The notes: a model not told the origin generated them from the letters alone. A stretch of DNA of 64,000 nt from Vibrio sp. UCD-FRSSP16_30 (GCF_001676025.1 NZ_LZFW01000024.1:124001-188000), one strand, 5' to 3'; shown: positions 1 to 8,990, counted from the first letter of the stretch. Translations and numbers: made by a program.

Positions 1-3000
1 AAATTGACTATACCCATCCTGTATTTTCTTTAGTTAGGCAACATCGTATCAGCCAAGGCTCTGCATGGTCGTTAGGTGCGGGTTGGCACTCCTCTTTAGA
101 TAGCCGAATTATTTGGGGGGTGGATGTTGATATGCAACCCTTAATTGAATTAAACCAAGCATCAGCGAATCAATATCAAACCATTATTAATGGTATTGAC
201 CAAGGTATTGATGAATTACGCAACTCTTTCAAAGACCGCCTGGCCTACAATGAAGAACAAATACAGCAGCAATTGTTAGAGGCCATCTCTGAACTGCAGG
301 CGCAGCGCGCAATTTATGTTGCGAGTAGAGATCAGATTCAAACAAAGATTAATGAGTTAACAAGCCAGCATCAACAATCTGATTATTATCGAGAACGCAA
401 CCGCTATGTAGTGGATACGGCTTATCCAGAAGAGTATGAGATTGGGCTACATAAGTTAAAATGGGTCGCTCCCAACGGCAGTAGAAAGCTGTTCAGTGTT
501 GAGCCATCAACATCAAGTATCACACCAATTATGGGACACAATACCCATTTACAAATTGATGAAAATGGGTTGTTTGTTGTCTCTACTGCCAAGGGGGTAA
601 CCTATCAATATAACTATCAAGGCTTCTTAGTTAAAGTCAGTCAAAATGATGGCCGTAGCGTGACTATTTATCGAGATAGCCAGCAACAGCCAATACGTAT
701 GCTCGATGAGTTGGGGCGAACGGTTTCTTTTACTTATACCGACAATCGTTTAACGAAAATTACCGATCAAGAAGCACGAACGCATAGCTATACATATCAA
801 TCTGGAAAACTTAGTGATGTTGTCCAATTTAATGGTGCCAAACATCATTACCAATATACTTATCAAGACAACCCCCTAGCCTTAACTGTGAAATCCGATG
901 GTGAAGGTAATAGCGCATTTTATCTTTATCGCCAGCAAGACAACAAAACGGTGGTTGATACCCAGATAGATCCTTCCGGTAATCCGTTTAGCTATGAGTA
1001 TGATTTCGCAAATCGAACCACCACAGTGATAAACCGAAACCAAACTCGCATCCGTTATCAGTACAACGCACACAATCAAATTTTATCTAAGGTGTATGAA
1101 TCTGACGGAACTGAAATTAACAAGGTTTATGATGATAAAGGTAACTTGATAACTGAATATGATGAATTAGGACACACCACTCTTTACCGTTATGACTTGT
1201 ATGGTCGAGTGATATCGACAACCGATCCAGTAGGGCGCAGCACTGATGTAGAGCGGGATGAAGCAGGCAGAATACGTTCAACGATTAATAATGTCGGCGA
1301 TGAAACGCAGTTTGTTTATGACAGTGCAGGCCGAATAGAGAGTATCGAATTAGCGGATGGCTCAGTGGTGAAAGAGCATTGGCTTGATAATGTGCTGATT
1401 CGCCGCATTGATGAAGTGGGTAATTACACTGAATATCAGTATGACGATTTAGGATACCCAATTCGCATTGAACAATTTGATCCTCACACGCCCGTAGAGC
1501 AAAGGTACATTCGAGAAACAGAGTTTGACAAAATAGGTCGAATATTAAAAGTTGCAGAAGGCTCTCGCGCTCTTCCTAAGCAGCAGTGGCGCGTGACACA
1601 TTATGAATACCACAGTGACGACGGTCGAGATTTAGATTCACCAACACGTATCATTGACCCGCTAGGTCGTGAATCGATCCTACAGTACGATGCCAATGGT
1701 TTACTCACTTACCAACAAGACTTCTCTGGTGTTAAAACCTACCTGACTTACACGCCAAGAAATAAAGTTGCGACCAAGAAAGTACTCATGCCGTCCTTAA
1801 CGGGAGAGATCGAACACCTTACTCAGTACAGTTATGATTCAGAAAATAATTTAGTGTCGGTGGCACTTCCACATGGCGCAGTGTGGCAATACCAATATGA
1901 TTCACGGAATAGGTTAATTCACTCTTCTATAGAGGGAACAGAGGTCAGTAAATCGTATACCTATGATGCGTCAGGTAATCACATTGCGGAAACCTATAGT
2001 TTAGGAAGTACCACCCACTTTCAGTATTATCCTGACAGCCAACTGCAATCCACAACTAACTCAATTGGCAACATGGTGGAGCATTATTATGATGATGGGG
2101 GAAGACTATATGCCACTTATGATCATGAGCGGGCGGCGTATGTAGATCAATATGGATATAACGAGCTTGGGCACATTATTCAAAGTAACGATGGCAATGG
2201 AAATGCGACACATTTTACGCCAAATGCGTTGGGGCTTGCTCTGTCTGTATCAATGCCTAACAGCACTCAAGATCGCATTCGCCATGATTATAATTGGCAA
2301 GGCCTCCCAACTCTTTATAGCGACGTCAGTGGTGGCGAATATCTGTTTCAATACAACGTGTTCGGTCAGGTTGTTTCAATTACAGACTCAGAGGGAGGTG
2401 TTGAGCAATTTCAATATGATGGGTTAGGGCGTAAAACCTTACACATCAATAAATCAGGCTTGCAAACTCAGTGGCAATACAATCAGCAAGCGAGTCAGCT
2501 GGTGGTCACACAAACTCAATCCGATACAGACAAAAGTATTGTGTTGCTTGGCAACCATCGTCAAAGTAACAAAGTTTACGATTTGCTTGGACGCTTAATT
2601 GAATACAATGATGCGGCAGAGCAAAGCTGGCTGTTTACATACAATCAGCAGGGCTTGCTGTCATCCATTATCTACCCAGATAGCAGTCAGGTATTGAGGC
2701 ATTACAATCTTGCAGGATTGATGACAGCTGAAATAGTCGCAACCCAAGGGCAGCAATCTAGAGAGAGTTACTTTACCTACGATGGTGAAGGACGGTTGTT
2801 AACCGAACAACTGCCGTATTATCGCCTTGGTAGCGTGAATACTTACCGTTATAACGACTTAGGATTATTAAGCTCCATGACGATGCCTGACGGCGCTTCT
2901 TATCAGTTTTATTATGATATGGCTGGCAGGAAAGTATCCGAAGTCAATCCCCTTGGACATCAACAGTCTTGGGAGTATGACAACAATGATAATGCAGTGA

Positions 3001-5867
3001 GTTATACCGATGGTGACGGCTATCGCTGGCATTATACTTATAATGCCGATAACCAAATCGTCCAGGTTATTGATCCGGAAAACGGGCATCACGCACCGAC
3101 TCAATATGCCTACGATGAAATGGGGCGACTCACCTCGAGCAGTAACCCACTCGGCCATACCCAACATAGGTTATTAGATTCATTAGGTCGCTTGATTGGC
3201 GCTAAAGATGCTACTGGCAATATGACTCATATTCGCTTAGATAATGCCGGTAGACCAACAGTTATCTCCAACCGTTTAGGTGAAGAAACACAGCAACAAT
3301 ATGATGCTTTTGATCAATTGCTCTCTCAAACTAATCCTTTAGGTCACACAACTCACTTTGAATACGATGCACTTGGGCGGACAACTCATCAAACAAACGC
3401 GCTTAATGCCAGTGAGCGTTGGGAGTACAATTTCCGCAATCAGGTGACGGATTATTCTAACCCACTCAATCAGACAACCCGTTATCAATACGATGGGTTC
3501 GGCAATATCGCTGAGATCAAACAGGCAAATAATAGCGTCACTCGATATGCGTTCAATGCCGCAAACAAGTTAACAAGCATCACCTCGGCAGTAGGTACTC
3601 AGCAGTCATTTGACTATGACGATATGGCAAGGCTAACCACCTTTACTAACGAGCTAGGTGAGCAATGGCACTATGACTATGATTTAGCAGGGCAGATAAC
3701 ACATGCTTATCAACCTGAACAAAATACTGATATTCATTTTCAATATGATCAGCGAGGTCATGTCATTGAGCGTCAATACGCCCATCAAGGGCAGTGGCAT
3801 AGCGAGGTATTGAACTACGATGGACTAGGACGTCTTGCCAAAATTGACGGCCCTGAATTAGCGGAAAATTATCACTATGATCCCGCAGGTCGATTAATTC
3901 AGGTGGATAACAGCAAGCTAGGGCAAAGTTTTAACTATGAATACAATACACTCGGAGAAAGAACCTATAGCCAAGTTACAAGCGATGAAGGTGTTTATTA
4001 TCATCGCGATGCCGAGGGAAAAATAGTAAGGCTTGAGCGCAATACAGCTGACGGCAATCTTACTTTTGAGCTTAGTTACGATGCAAGCGGTCAACTTCGA
4101 CAGATTGATTACCCAAACCGCAGCCGTCGAAGCTTAGACTATGATGCAGTCGGTCGTATTGTCAGCATTGTTATCGAACAACAGGAATATAAAGGAAATC
4201 GCTGGCGAGACACTTGGAATACCATCGAGGTACTTAATTATCAATACGATAGTGCGGGTAATGTCACCGCGCAAAACAGGAAGACGGAACAGGGTGATAG
4301 CGATCAATGGGCTTATTTTGAATACGACCAAGTTAATCGAATCGTCAGCGCTGATTATCCCAACCAAGACGACATTGAATTTAGCTGGGATGATGTAGGA
4401 AACCTTACGCAAAAACAGACAAAAACAACCGTGTATACATACAGTTATAACCAAGCCAACCAGCTAGTAGAGATGCAAGGACATAGACTGCCCGGTTTTT
4501 CTTGTGACGATAGTAGCTGTGACAATGATGAATCAAGCGACTCTCATAATTTTGTTTATCAGTACGATGCTAACGGCAATCTGGCAAGTATTAGCAATGG
4601 CAATGAAGTGCAAAGCTATCAGCATGACTCGCTAAACCGAATGACTGAAGTGATAAACCCTGATGGTTCAAGCGTTCAGTATGGATATGATGCTAGATCT
4701 CGCAGAGTGAAGACAGTGCGCACAATCCAAACTACCATCAAACAAAATGGCAACTCGAATCAGTCCGAACAACTCAATCAAAGCACTTTATATAGTCATT
4801 ACGATGGTCGCCAAGAGCAAGGCCAATGGCGAGATAGCGATGCAGGGTTTGCTCCATTTAGATCTCTGACTTTGTTACCTGGTTCAGATCTTCCCTATGG
4901 CAAAGTACTACATCAATCCTTATATGATTCGACATCAAGCCTAGTGCAAGCCAGTGGCACTAAGGGTGCAGACACTAGCCATCTTTACAATCATCATGAC
5001 CGATTAGGTAGCACTATTCACGTGTTAGACAGCACTGGTACTTCTGCTATGCGACTAGGCTACAGCCCATTCGGTCAAACATATCGTAAGCACAATGATA
5101 AAACTTTTTGGAAAGCCAATGCGGGTGTCAATGCAAACAAGCAATTAGGTCAACTAATGCCATACCAATACACAGGCAGGTACACCGAAAGCAGTACAGG
5201 TCAGATCAATCTAGACGCCCGTTGGTACAACCCGCACAACAGTCGTTTTATCCAGCCTGACTTCTGGAGTTTAAAGAACACATACCTCCCAACTGAAATT
5301 CAACATGAGCTAATAAAAGCAACAAGTCTTAATACCGATATGTTGCTACGTGATCCTAACCAACAAATGTCCTATGGTTATGTGAGTGGTAATCCGTTTT
5401 TCTGGGTGGATCCGTTTGGGTTGGCGGCTTATCAAACCTATTTGGAGGTAAAGGAATCTAATTATAGTTACGGGACGACTGAGGAATATCAGAGCAAAAG
5501 CTTTGAAATGACGGAGGAAGAAGTAACAAAGCTGAAAGAATATTATAGTGCTGTTTCAAAAACTTTCACCGCATTGGGAGTTATGAGTTTAGCGATACCT
5601 CAAACCAGAGCGCTTTCTGGGCCACTGCTGGCTGGTGGTGCAATTTTGGGGGGATTAGAGGCGACGCTTGAACAGGATAAAGTTGAAGCAATAAGTTATG
5701 AAGTAGCAGCGAATATTGGACCAGCCAAATTGCTAGGGCCGATAGTAACCATAGGTAAGGGGATAGGGGATTTTGTGAAAAAAATTAATGATCGAATAGA
5801 TGGTGTTACGGAAGTAGTGAAAGAGTACCTTGGTAGCAAAATAACTTCATTGAAAGGAGATTGTTAA
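1..5867 (+). CDS. Rhs/YD-repeat polymorphic toxin, 5'-partial
   Basis: The reading frame is open from position 3, so the gene starts left of the window. The GTG at 120 is internal, because the codons before it read as a DUF6531-like Rhs N-terminal segment (SLGAGWHSSLDS). A helical, Gln/Glu-rich insert of about 90 residues follows (roughly 140-400), then dozens of YD repeats (YDxxGR, YNxxG). The Rhs core ends with YGYVSGNP and DPFGL near 5409-5423. Downstream is a 147-residue C-terminal tip (5424-5867) unrelated to YD repeats. It has an acidic, Lys-rich start and a Gly/Ala-rich hydrophobic middle. In this family the YD shell encases a C-terminal toxin exported by T6SS or similar routes. The toxin activity is not recognised; the hydrophobic middle suggests membrane action, which is inference. 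It ends 3 nt before a small membrane gene, the usual immunity position. Confidence 0.93.
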   Translation, partial: IDYTHPVFSLVRQHRISQGSAWSLGAGWHSSLDSRIIWGVDVDMQPLIELNQASANQYQTIINGIDQGIDELRNSFKDRLAYNEEQIQQQLLEAISELQAQRAIYVASRDQIQTKINELTSQHQQSDYYRERNRYVVDTAYPEEYEIGLHKLKWVAPNGSRKLFSVEPSTSSITPIMGHNTHLQIDENGLFVVSTAKGVTYQYNYQGFLVKVSQNDGRSVTIYRDSQQQPIRMLDELGRTVSFTYTDNRLTKITDQEARTHSYTYQSGKLSDVVQFNGAKHHYQYTYQDNPLALTVKSDGEGNSAFYLYRQQDNKTVVDTQIDPSGNPFSYEYDFANRTTTVINRNQTRIRYQYNAHNQILSKVYESDGTEINKVYDDKGNLITEYDELGHTTLYRYDLYGRVISTTDPVGRSTDVERDEAGRIRSTINNVGDETQFVYDSAGRIESIELADGSVVKEHWLDNVLIRRIDEVGNYTEYQYDDLGYPIRIEQFDPHTPVEQRYIRETEFDKIGRILKVAEGSRALPKQQWRVTHYEYHSDDGRDLDSPTRIIDPLGRESILQYDANGLLTYQQDFSGVKTYLTYTPRNKVATKKVLMPSLTGEIEHLTQYSYDSENNLVSVALPHGAVWQYQYDSRNRLIHSSIEGTEVSKSYTYDASGNHIAETYSLGSTTHFQYYPDSQLQSTTNSIGNMVEHYYDDGGRLYATYDHERAAYVDQYGYNELGHIIQSNDGNGNATHFTPNALGLALSVSMPNSTQDRIRHDYNWQGLPTLYSDVSGGEYLFQYNVFGQVVSITDSEGGVEQFQYDGLGRKTLHINKSGLQTQWQYNQQASQLVVTQTQSDTDKSIVLLGNHRQSNKVYDLLGRLIEYNDAAEQSWLFTYNQQGLLSSIIYPDSSQVLRHYNLAGLMTAEIVATQGQQSRESYFTYDGEGRLLTEQLPYYRLGSVNTYRYNDLGLLSSMTMPDGASYQFYYDMAGRKVSEVNPLGHQQSWEYDNNDNAVSYTDGDGYRWHYTYNADNQIVQVIDPENGHHAPTQYAYDEMGRLTSSSNPLGHTQHRLLDSLGRLIGAKDATGNMTHIRLDNAGRPTVISNRLGEETQQQYDAFDQLLSQTNPLGHTTHFEYDALGRTTHQTNALNASERWEYNFRNQVTDYSNPLNQTTRYQYDGFGNIAEIKQANNSVTRYAFNAANKLTSITSAVGTQQSFDYDDMARLTTFTNELGEQWHYDYDLAGQITHAYQPEQNTDIHFQYDQRGHVIERQYAHQGQWHSEVLNYDGLGRLAKIDGPELAENYHYDPAGRLIQVDNSKLGQSFNYEYNTLGERTYSQVTSDEGVYYHRDAEGKIVRLERNTADGNLTFELSYDASGQLRQIDYPNRSRRSLDYDAVGRIVSIVIEQQEYKGNRWRDTWNTIEVLNYQYDSAGNVTAQNRKTEQGDSDQWAYFEYDQVNRIVSADYPNQDDIEFSWDDVGNLTQKQTKTTVYTYSYNQANQLVEMQGHRLPGFSCDDSSCDNDESSDSHNFVYQYDANGNLASISNGNEVQSYQHDSLNRMTEVINPDGSSVQYGYDARSRRVKTVRTIQTTIKQNGNSNQSEQLNQSTLYSHYDGRQEQGQWRDSDAGFAPFRSLTLLPGSDLPYGKVLHQSLYDSTSSLVQASGTKGADTSHLYNHHDRLGSTIHVLDSTGTSAMRLGYSPFGQTYRKHNDKTFWKANAGVNANKQLGQLMPYQYTGRYTESSTGQINLDARWYNPHNSRFIQPDFWSLKNTYLPTEIQHELIKATSLNTDMLLRDPNQQMSYGYVSGNPFFWVDPFGLAAYQTYLEVKESNYSYGTTEEYQSKSFEMTEEEVTKLKEYYSAVSKTFTALGVMSLAIPQTRALSGPLLAGGAILGGLEATLEQDKVEAISYEVAANIGPAKLLGPIVTIGKGIGDFVKKINDRIDGVTEVVKEYLGSKITSLKGDC

Positions 5868-5870
5868 ACT

Positions 5871-6107
5871 ATGAAGTTAACTGTTGTTTATGTAACAATA
5901 AAAAAATTAATTGCAATTCGAATGATGTTATTTTTAGTTATATGTCTTGTTAGTTTTCAGTTGTATGAATTGATTGTTACTGGTGAGACTCTGGGGAGAG
6001 GGAAATATAAAGCTTGGGGTGTAGCATATATAGCTTCTTTTTTTCAATATATAGTTTTCATTACAATGAGTTGCTATTTTTTATTTTTTGGATTTAAGAG
6101 GAAGTAG
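5871..6107 (+). CDS. Small two-TM protein, probable Rhs immunity protein (copy 1)
   Basis: This 78-residue protein starts 3 nt after the Rhs stop codon, with its Shine-Dalgarno (AAGGAG) inside the 3' end of rhs, so the two are probably translationally coupled. It has two hydrophobic segments (about residues 14-33 and 50-73), separated by a polar loop with LGRGKYKAWG, and a basic C-terminus. Position directly after a polymorphic toxin tip is where the cognate immunity gene lies in Rhs loci, hence the call. Two paralogues follow at 6298 and 7148. The family is not recognised. The sequence is AT-rich compared with the Rhs core, as toxin-tip and immunity modules usually are. Confidence 0.7.
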   Translation: MKLTVVYVTIKKLIAIRMMLFLVICLVSFQLYELIVTGETLGRGKYKAWGVAYIASFFQYIVFITMSCYFLFFGFKRK

Positions 6108-6297
6108 TCTACTTGATTAAACTTGCAATATGTATATAAAATAAAGTGTTATAGTTTAACCATCAAATAAAAGATGTGAATAGACTTTTGATCTTTATAA
6201 AGAATACATTGTTCATTGACCAATAAATCTCTAATAGTTCTTTTTATGTTCATTAAAATAAGCTTATGATTAAGCTTAATTAGGATGATTTTATAAA

Positions 6298-6534
6298 ATG
6301 AAGTTCACTGTTGTTTATTTGAGATATAATAAGTTGATATTGATAAGAATTATTCTTTTGTTATTTATGGTGCTCTTTGGTTATCAATTGTATAATGCAA
6401 TAGTTACGGGGGTTACTCCCAATAGAGACAAGTATGAGGCATGGGACTTAGGTTATATAGGGTTTGTATTGAAATACTCTTCGTTTGTTTTTGTTTCTTG
6501 TTATTTTTTAATATTTGGATTTAGAAATAAATAG
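6298..6534 (+). CDS. Two-TM immunity-like paralogue (copy 2)
   Basis: This 78-residue protein has the same length and layout as the gene at 5871. The shared start is MK-x-TVVY, the middle keeps the pattern YQLYxxIVTG followed by KYxAWxxGYI, and both end in a short basic tail after CYFLxFGF. The two hydrophobic segments are retained. It is more divergent than the third copy, for example TPNRDK in place of TLGRGK. It has its own upstream region with an AGGA ribosome binding site. No toxin tip lies directly before it, so it may be an orphan immunity gene left by an earlier tip exchange, or protect against a variant toxin. That role is inference. Confidence 0.6.
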   Translation: MKFTVVYLRYNKLILIRIILLLFMVLFGYQLYNAIVTGVTPNRDKYEAWDLGYIGFVLKYSSFVFVSCYFLIFGFRNK

Positions 6535-6699
6535 CTACTACTTTAAAAGATTAATTAGAGTGAAGATAAGTGATTTTATTTAATGCCTGAAGCTGTTCTC
6601 ATGTAGGGAGTACCTATTATTACTCTTTTAGTCTAGCCTTTGTATACTACTATAATATAATCTGTTTTTAGTGTTTATTAATAAAAAAGGATCTTTAGT

Positions 6700-7113
6700 A
6701 TGTTGATAAATAGGTTTTTATTTATGCTCTTGTTATTTGGGTTTTCAGGGGGAGGGAAAGCTGATGACTCAATAGAAAAATACATTAATAGCAAAATGAA
6801 TAACTTTGTTGAAGCTCCTCTGCTCCAAGCAAGTGAAAGAGTTTTTGGAAGTGTACCTCCTAAATTTAGTCAATACATAAAAGATCTGGAGGATACTTTT
6901 GGTAGGTATGAAGAATACAGTATCTTATTAGTAAAGAAAATCTCCAATCGCTCATACAACGTATATATTGAAATGAACTTAGAGAAAGGTGCCACGTACT
7001 TAAAACTACTGGTTTATAAAAAGAAGAATAGTCAGTGGAAGATTAACTTCGCAACAATTGATAAAGTTCCTGGAAATATAATTTATGATCTTAATTTATT
7101 AAATTCGGAATGA
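6700..7113 (+). CDS. Small secreted hypothetical protein in the Rhs module
   Basis: This 137-residue protein begins with a signal-peptide-like stretch (basic start, hydrophobic residues 6-18, then GGGKA before DDSIEKY). The ribosome binding site AAGGA lies 8-9 nt upstream of the ATG. The mature part is mixed alpha/beta and Lys-rich, with a block resembling an NTF2-like or immunity-type fold (VKKISNRSYNVYIE, LLVYKKKNSQWKI), but no family is recognised with certainty. It sits between immunity-like copies 2 and 3. A periplasmic immunity or accessory role is possible, but only from position. Confidence 0.55.
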   Translation: MLINRFLFMLLLFGFSGGGKADDSIEKYINSKMNNFVEAPLLQASERVFGSVPPKFSQYIKDLEDTFGRYEEYSILLVKKISNRSYNVYIEMNLEKGATYLKLLVYKKKNSQWKINFATIDKVPGNIIYDLNLLNSE

Positions 7114-7147
7114 CTTTCTTATTATTAACAAAAAGTTATTTTAAGAC

Positions 7148-7399
7148 ATGAAACTTACTGTAATTTATGTGTCAGCAAATAAATTAATTTTAATTAGAAT
7201 ATTGTTGGTTTTAGTAATTTTTATCGCTTCTTTTCAGTTATATGAATTGATTATTACTGGTGAGGCATTGGGTCGAGGTAAATATATTGCTTGGGGTATG
7301 GCATATATAGCTTCTTTTTTCAAAATATTGTGTTTATTATTAGTTGCTACTTTTTATGTTTTGGTTATAAGGTTAAGTAATAATGACCTCAGGACGTAA
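7148..7399 (+). CDS. Two-TM immunity-like paralogue (copy 3), frameshifted
   Basis: The first ~57 residues closely match copy 1 at 5871 (FQLYELIxTGExLGRGKY, then AWGxAYIASFF). After the T run at 7315-7320 the frame diverges and yields an unrelated 83-residue product. Copy 1 has seven T at this spot and this copy has six. Restoring one T gives an ending that reads FFQNIVFI, then SCYFLCFGYKVK, and stops at 7378-7380, matching the copy 1 tail. So this is a single-base deletion in a homopolymer: a decaying copy, a slippage (phase-variable) switch, or a sequencing error. The start context is weak, with no clear Shine-Dalgarno. Confidence 0.6.
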   Translation: MKLTVIYVSANKLILIRILLVLVIFIASFQLYELIITGEALGRGKYIAWGMAYIASFFKILCLLLVATFYVLVIRLSNNDLRT

Positions 7400-7469
7400 T
7401 GATGAGTAATAGTCGATTATATATCTATCAGGTAGATATAAATTATTTAGTGAATTCAATGCTTATACT

Positions 7470-7524
7470 TATATCCGAGATTCCTCAGACAATTTAGGAA
7501 TAAACCACTTCATATGCCTACCAA
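7470..7524. repeat. IS-end relic, copy of 10171-10227
   Basis: These ~55 bp match 10171-10227 at most positions. Shared blocks include CCGAGATTCC, CAATTTA and AACCxCTTCATAT. The second copy lies just beyond the C-terminal end of an IS1634-like transposase relic. The segment is therefore most likely the terminus of that IS, left behind here without its transposase. Confidence 0.55.
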
Positions 7525-7532
7525 AATAGAGA

Positions 7533-7688
7533 GAGGTCACGAACGTTATTTGAACAATAATGTGCATTATAGGAACAACTTTTTACTGTATGGAGGGCAC
7601 TATGAAACCATCAAGGATGAGTTCACGGCGTCTTGTGGATATGATGCGCATGATTGGTCGATATGTGTTCAATCATGCGTTCGCCCTA
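7533..7688 (+). repeat. Dispersed ~155-bp repeat, copy A
   Basis: This segment begins GAGGTCACGAACG and ends CGTTCGCCCTA. It aligns along its length with 8519-8670 and 51003-51160. Shared blocks include GTGCATTATxGGAACA, CATCAAGGATGA and CATGATTGGTCGAT. An open frame runs through it (7514-7696, product of 60 residues). Copy A is 2 bp shorter than copy C near its start, which breaks frame conservation, so a coding role is doubtful. It may be the tail of an unrecognised mobile element. Confidence 0.65.
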
Positions 7689-7896
7689 CACAATAAGCTT
7701 CGTCAGAAATAGATGAACACTTAGAATGGGCGCTTCGATATATAATGAAGAATGCGACTAAATCTCAGCAACAAAAATCTTAGAAAGACAAGACCTTAGA
7801 TGGAGTTTATGAAAATCTCAATGCTTAAGGTCCAGTCTATGTGAACTCTTTAATGAAAGAATTCAAAGCTTGAATCGAGCTAATTAACCATCATTA

Positions 7897-8217
7897 TTAT
7901 TTTAAAATATCTACACACTCATCAAACTTAGAATTACCAAAATTAACAACTGCAATATCCGAATTGGATATATTATAATTATAAGCTTCATTAACTAACA
8001 TTTTCAGTGTAGATTTACCCTCTTGATTTCCTTCAATGTTATCTACCATATTAATCATCTCAGACTTATCCATACCATTTATACGGTACTTTATTACCAT
8101 CTCTGCAAATGTTCTAACTGTTCTATTACACCACTCTTCTTTTGTTAAAGTTTTTGAATATGTATTAGTTGACGTTAACATTATAATTAAAGTTAGTATT
8201 GCTTTGAGTTTATTCAT
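7897..8217 (-). CDS. Small secreted hypothetical protein
   Basis: This 106-residue protein starts with a typical signal peptide (MNKLKAILTLIIML, cleavage probably near TYSK). The mature region is helical and Lys/Asn-rich with two cysteines (NEEWC-like near residue 29 and DECVDIL near the C-terminus), which could form a disulfide in the periplasm. The start codon overlaps the stop of the gene at 8214-8438 by 4 nt (ATGA), so the two form a translationally coupled pair. No family is recognised. The pair stands alone between IS relics in the AT-rich accessory zone. Confidence 0.55.
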   Translation of the reverse strand: MNKLKAILTLIIMLTSTNTYSKTLTKEEWCNRTVRTFAEMVIKYRINGMDKSEMINMVDNIEGNQEGKSTLKMLVNEAYNYNISNSDIAVVNFGNSKFDECVDILK

Positions 8218-8438
8218 GATTTACACTCATTATTTAATCTTAGTTTTGCAATTTTAAACTTTTCATTTGAATAGTATTCTGCATATCTAGCTTCTGGTGA
8301 TTCTGAGTCAAGCGCTAGCCCGAGGCCTAACACCAAGGCACCTTGAATTGTAGGTATTATTACTCCATTGTAAGCACCTAATAAATATGCAAGTAACACA
8401 ACGAGTATCATCTTAAAATTTAACTTTTTCACATCCAT
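8214..8438 (-). CDS. Small membrane hypothetical protein, first gene of a pair
   Basis: This 74-residue protein has a basic N-terminus (MDVKKLNFK), one or two hydrophobic segments (about residues 9-25 and 27-43, Gly/Leu-rich) and a charged C-terminal half ending in NNECKS. It is followed with a 4-nt overlap by a small secreted protein gene. A membrane protein coupled to a tiny secreted protein could be a toxin/immunity or entry-exclusion type pair, but nothing in the sequence proves this. No family is recognised. Confidence 0.5.
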   Translation of the reverse strand: MDVKKLNFKMILVVLLAYLLGAYNGVIIPTIQGALVLGLGLALDSESPEARYAEYYSNEKFKIAKLRLNNECKS

Positions 8439-8518
8439 ATACCTCTTACAGAGAATATAATCACCCTAACATTATCGAAGTGTACAATATGATATATGAA
8501 TAATATTCTAGTCAAGAT

Positions 8519-8670
8519 GAGATCACGAACGTTATTCAAACAAAATCATGTGCATTATAGGAACAAGTATTTGTGGCATGAATGCCACTTTGAATCCGTC
8601 AAAGATGATTTCACCTCATCTTTCGGAGATTATGCACATGATTGTTTAATAAGTGTTCAGCCTAGGTTTC
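8519..8670 (+). repeat. Dispersed ~155-bp repeat, copy B
   Basis: This copy begins GAGATCACGAACG and matches copies A (7533) and C (51003) through the blocks GTGCATTATAGGAACA, TTTGTGGCATG and CACATGATTG. It is the most divergent of the three toward its 3' end. An open frame of 62 codons (8496-8684) runs through it, in the same phase as copy C. Confidence 0.6.
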
Positions 8671-8990
8671 TAGATCAACTATGATAATATTTGATGATCT
8701 CATATCAAACACTTAAAATCAAAAAATTAGATTCCACTCTACTAAATAACCTGATATGTATTTATTAATCAATGTCTAGCTAGATAATTCCTAATTCTAA
8801 TCCATGTTCGTATTTTGGTATAAAAAATGCATAACATAGATTTATTTGATGTTTATTGAAATTATAACTAGATTTTAATAAACTCAATAATTTATTGTTG
8901 TAGTTTTTTCTACAATCAATTAGGTGGATAACTTACTCATCAAATTAAGGGTTCTTTCCATTCAATAAGTATTATATCAAAAGGTACATC
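8671..8990. other. AT-rich intergenic stretch, nothing recognised
   Basis: These 320 bp between repeat copy B and the secreted protein gene at 8991 are very AT-rich. They include a short inverted repeat (TTGTTGTAG / CTACAATCAA near 8896-8919). No gene, RNA or mobile element end is recognisable. Confidence 0.4.

Noticed and set aside
120-5867. GTG at 120 as the start of the Rhs gene
   Set aside because: The same frame is open back to position 3 and encodes conserved Rhs N-terminal sequence, so the gene begins outside the window.
7514-7696. 60-codon open frame through repeat copy A
   Set aside because: The frame is not conserved relative to copy C because of a 2-bp indel; it is treated as a repeat and not a gene. 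The same applies to 8496-8684 and 50923-51144.
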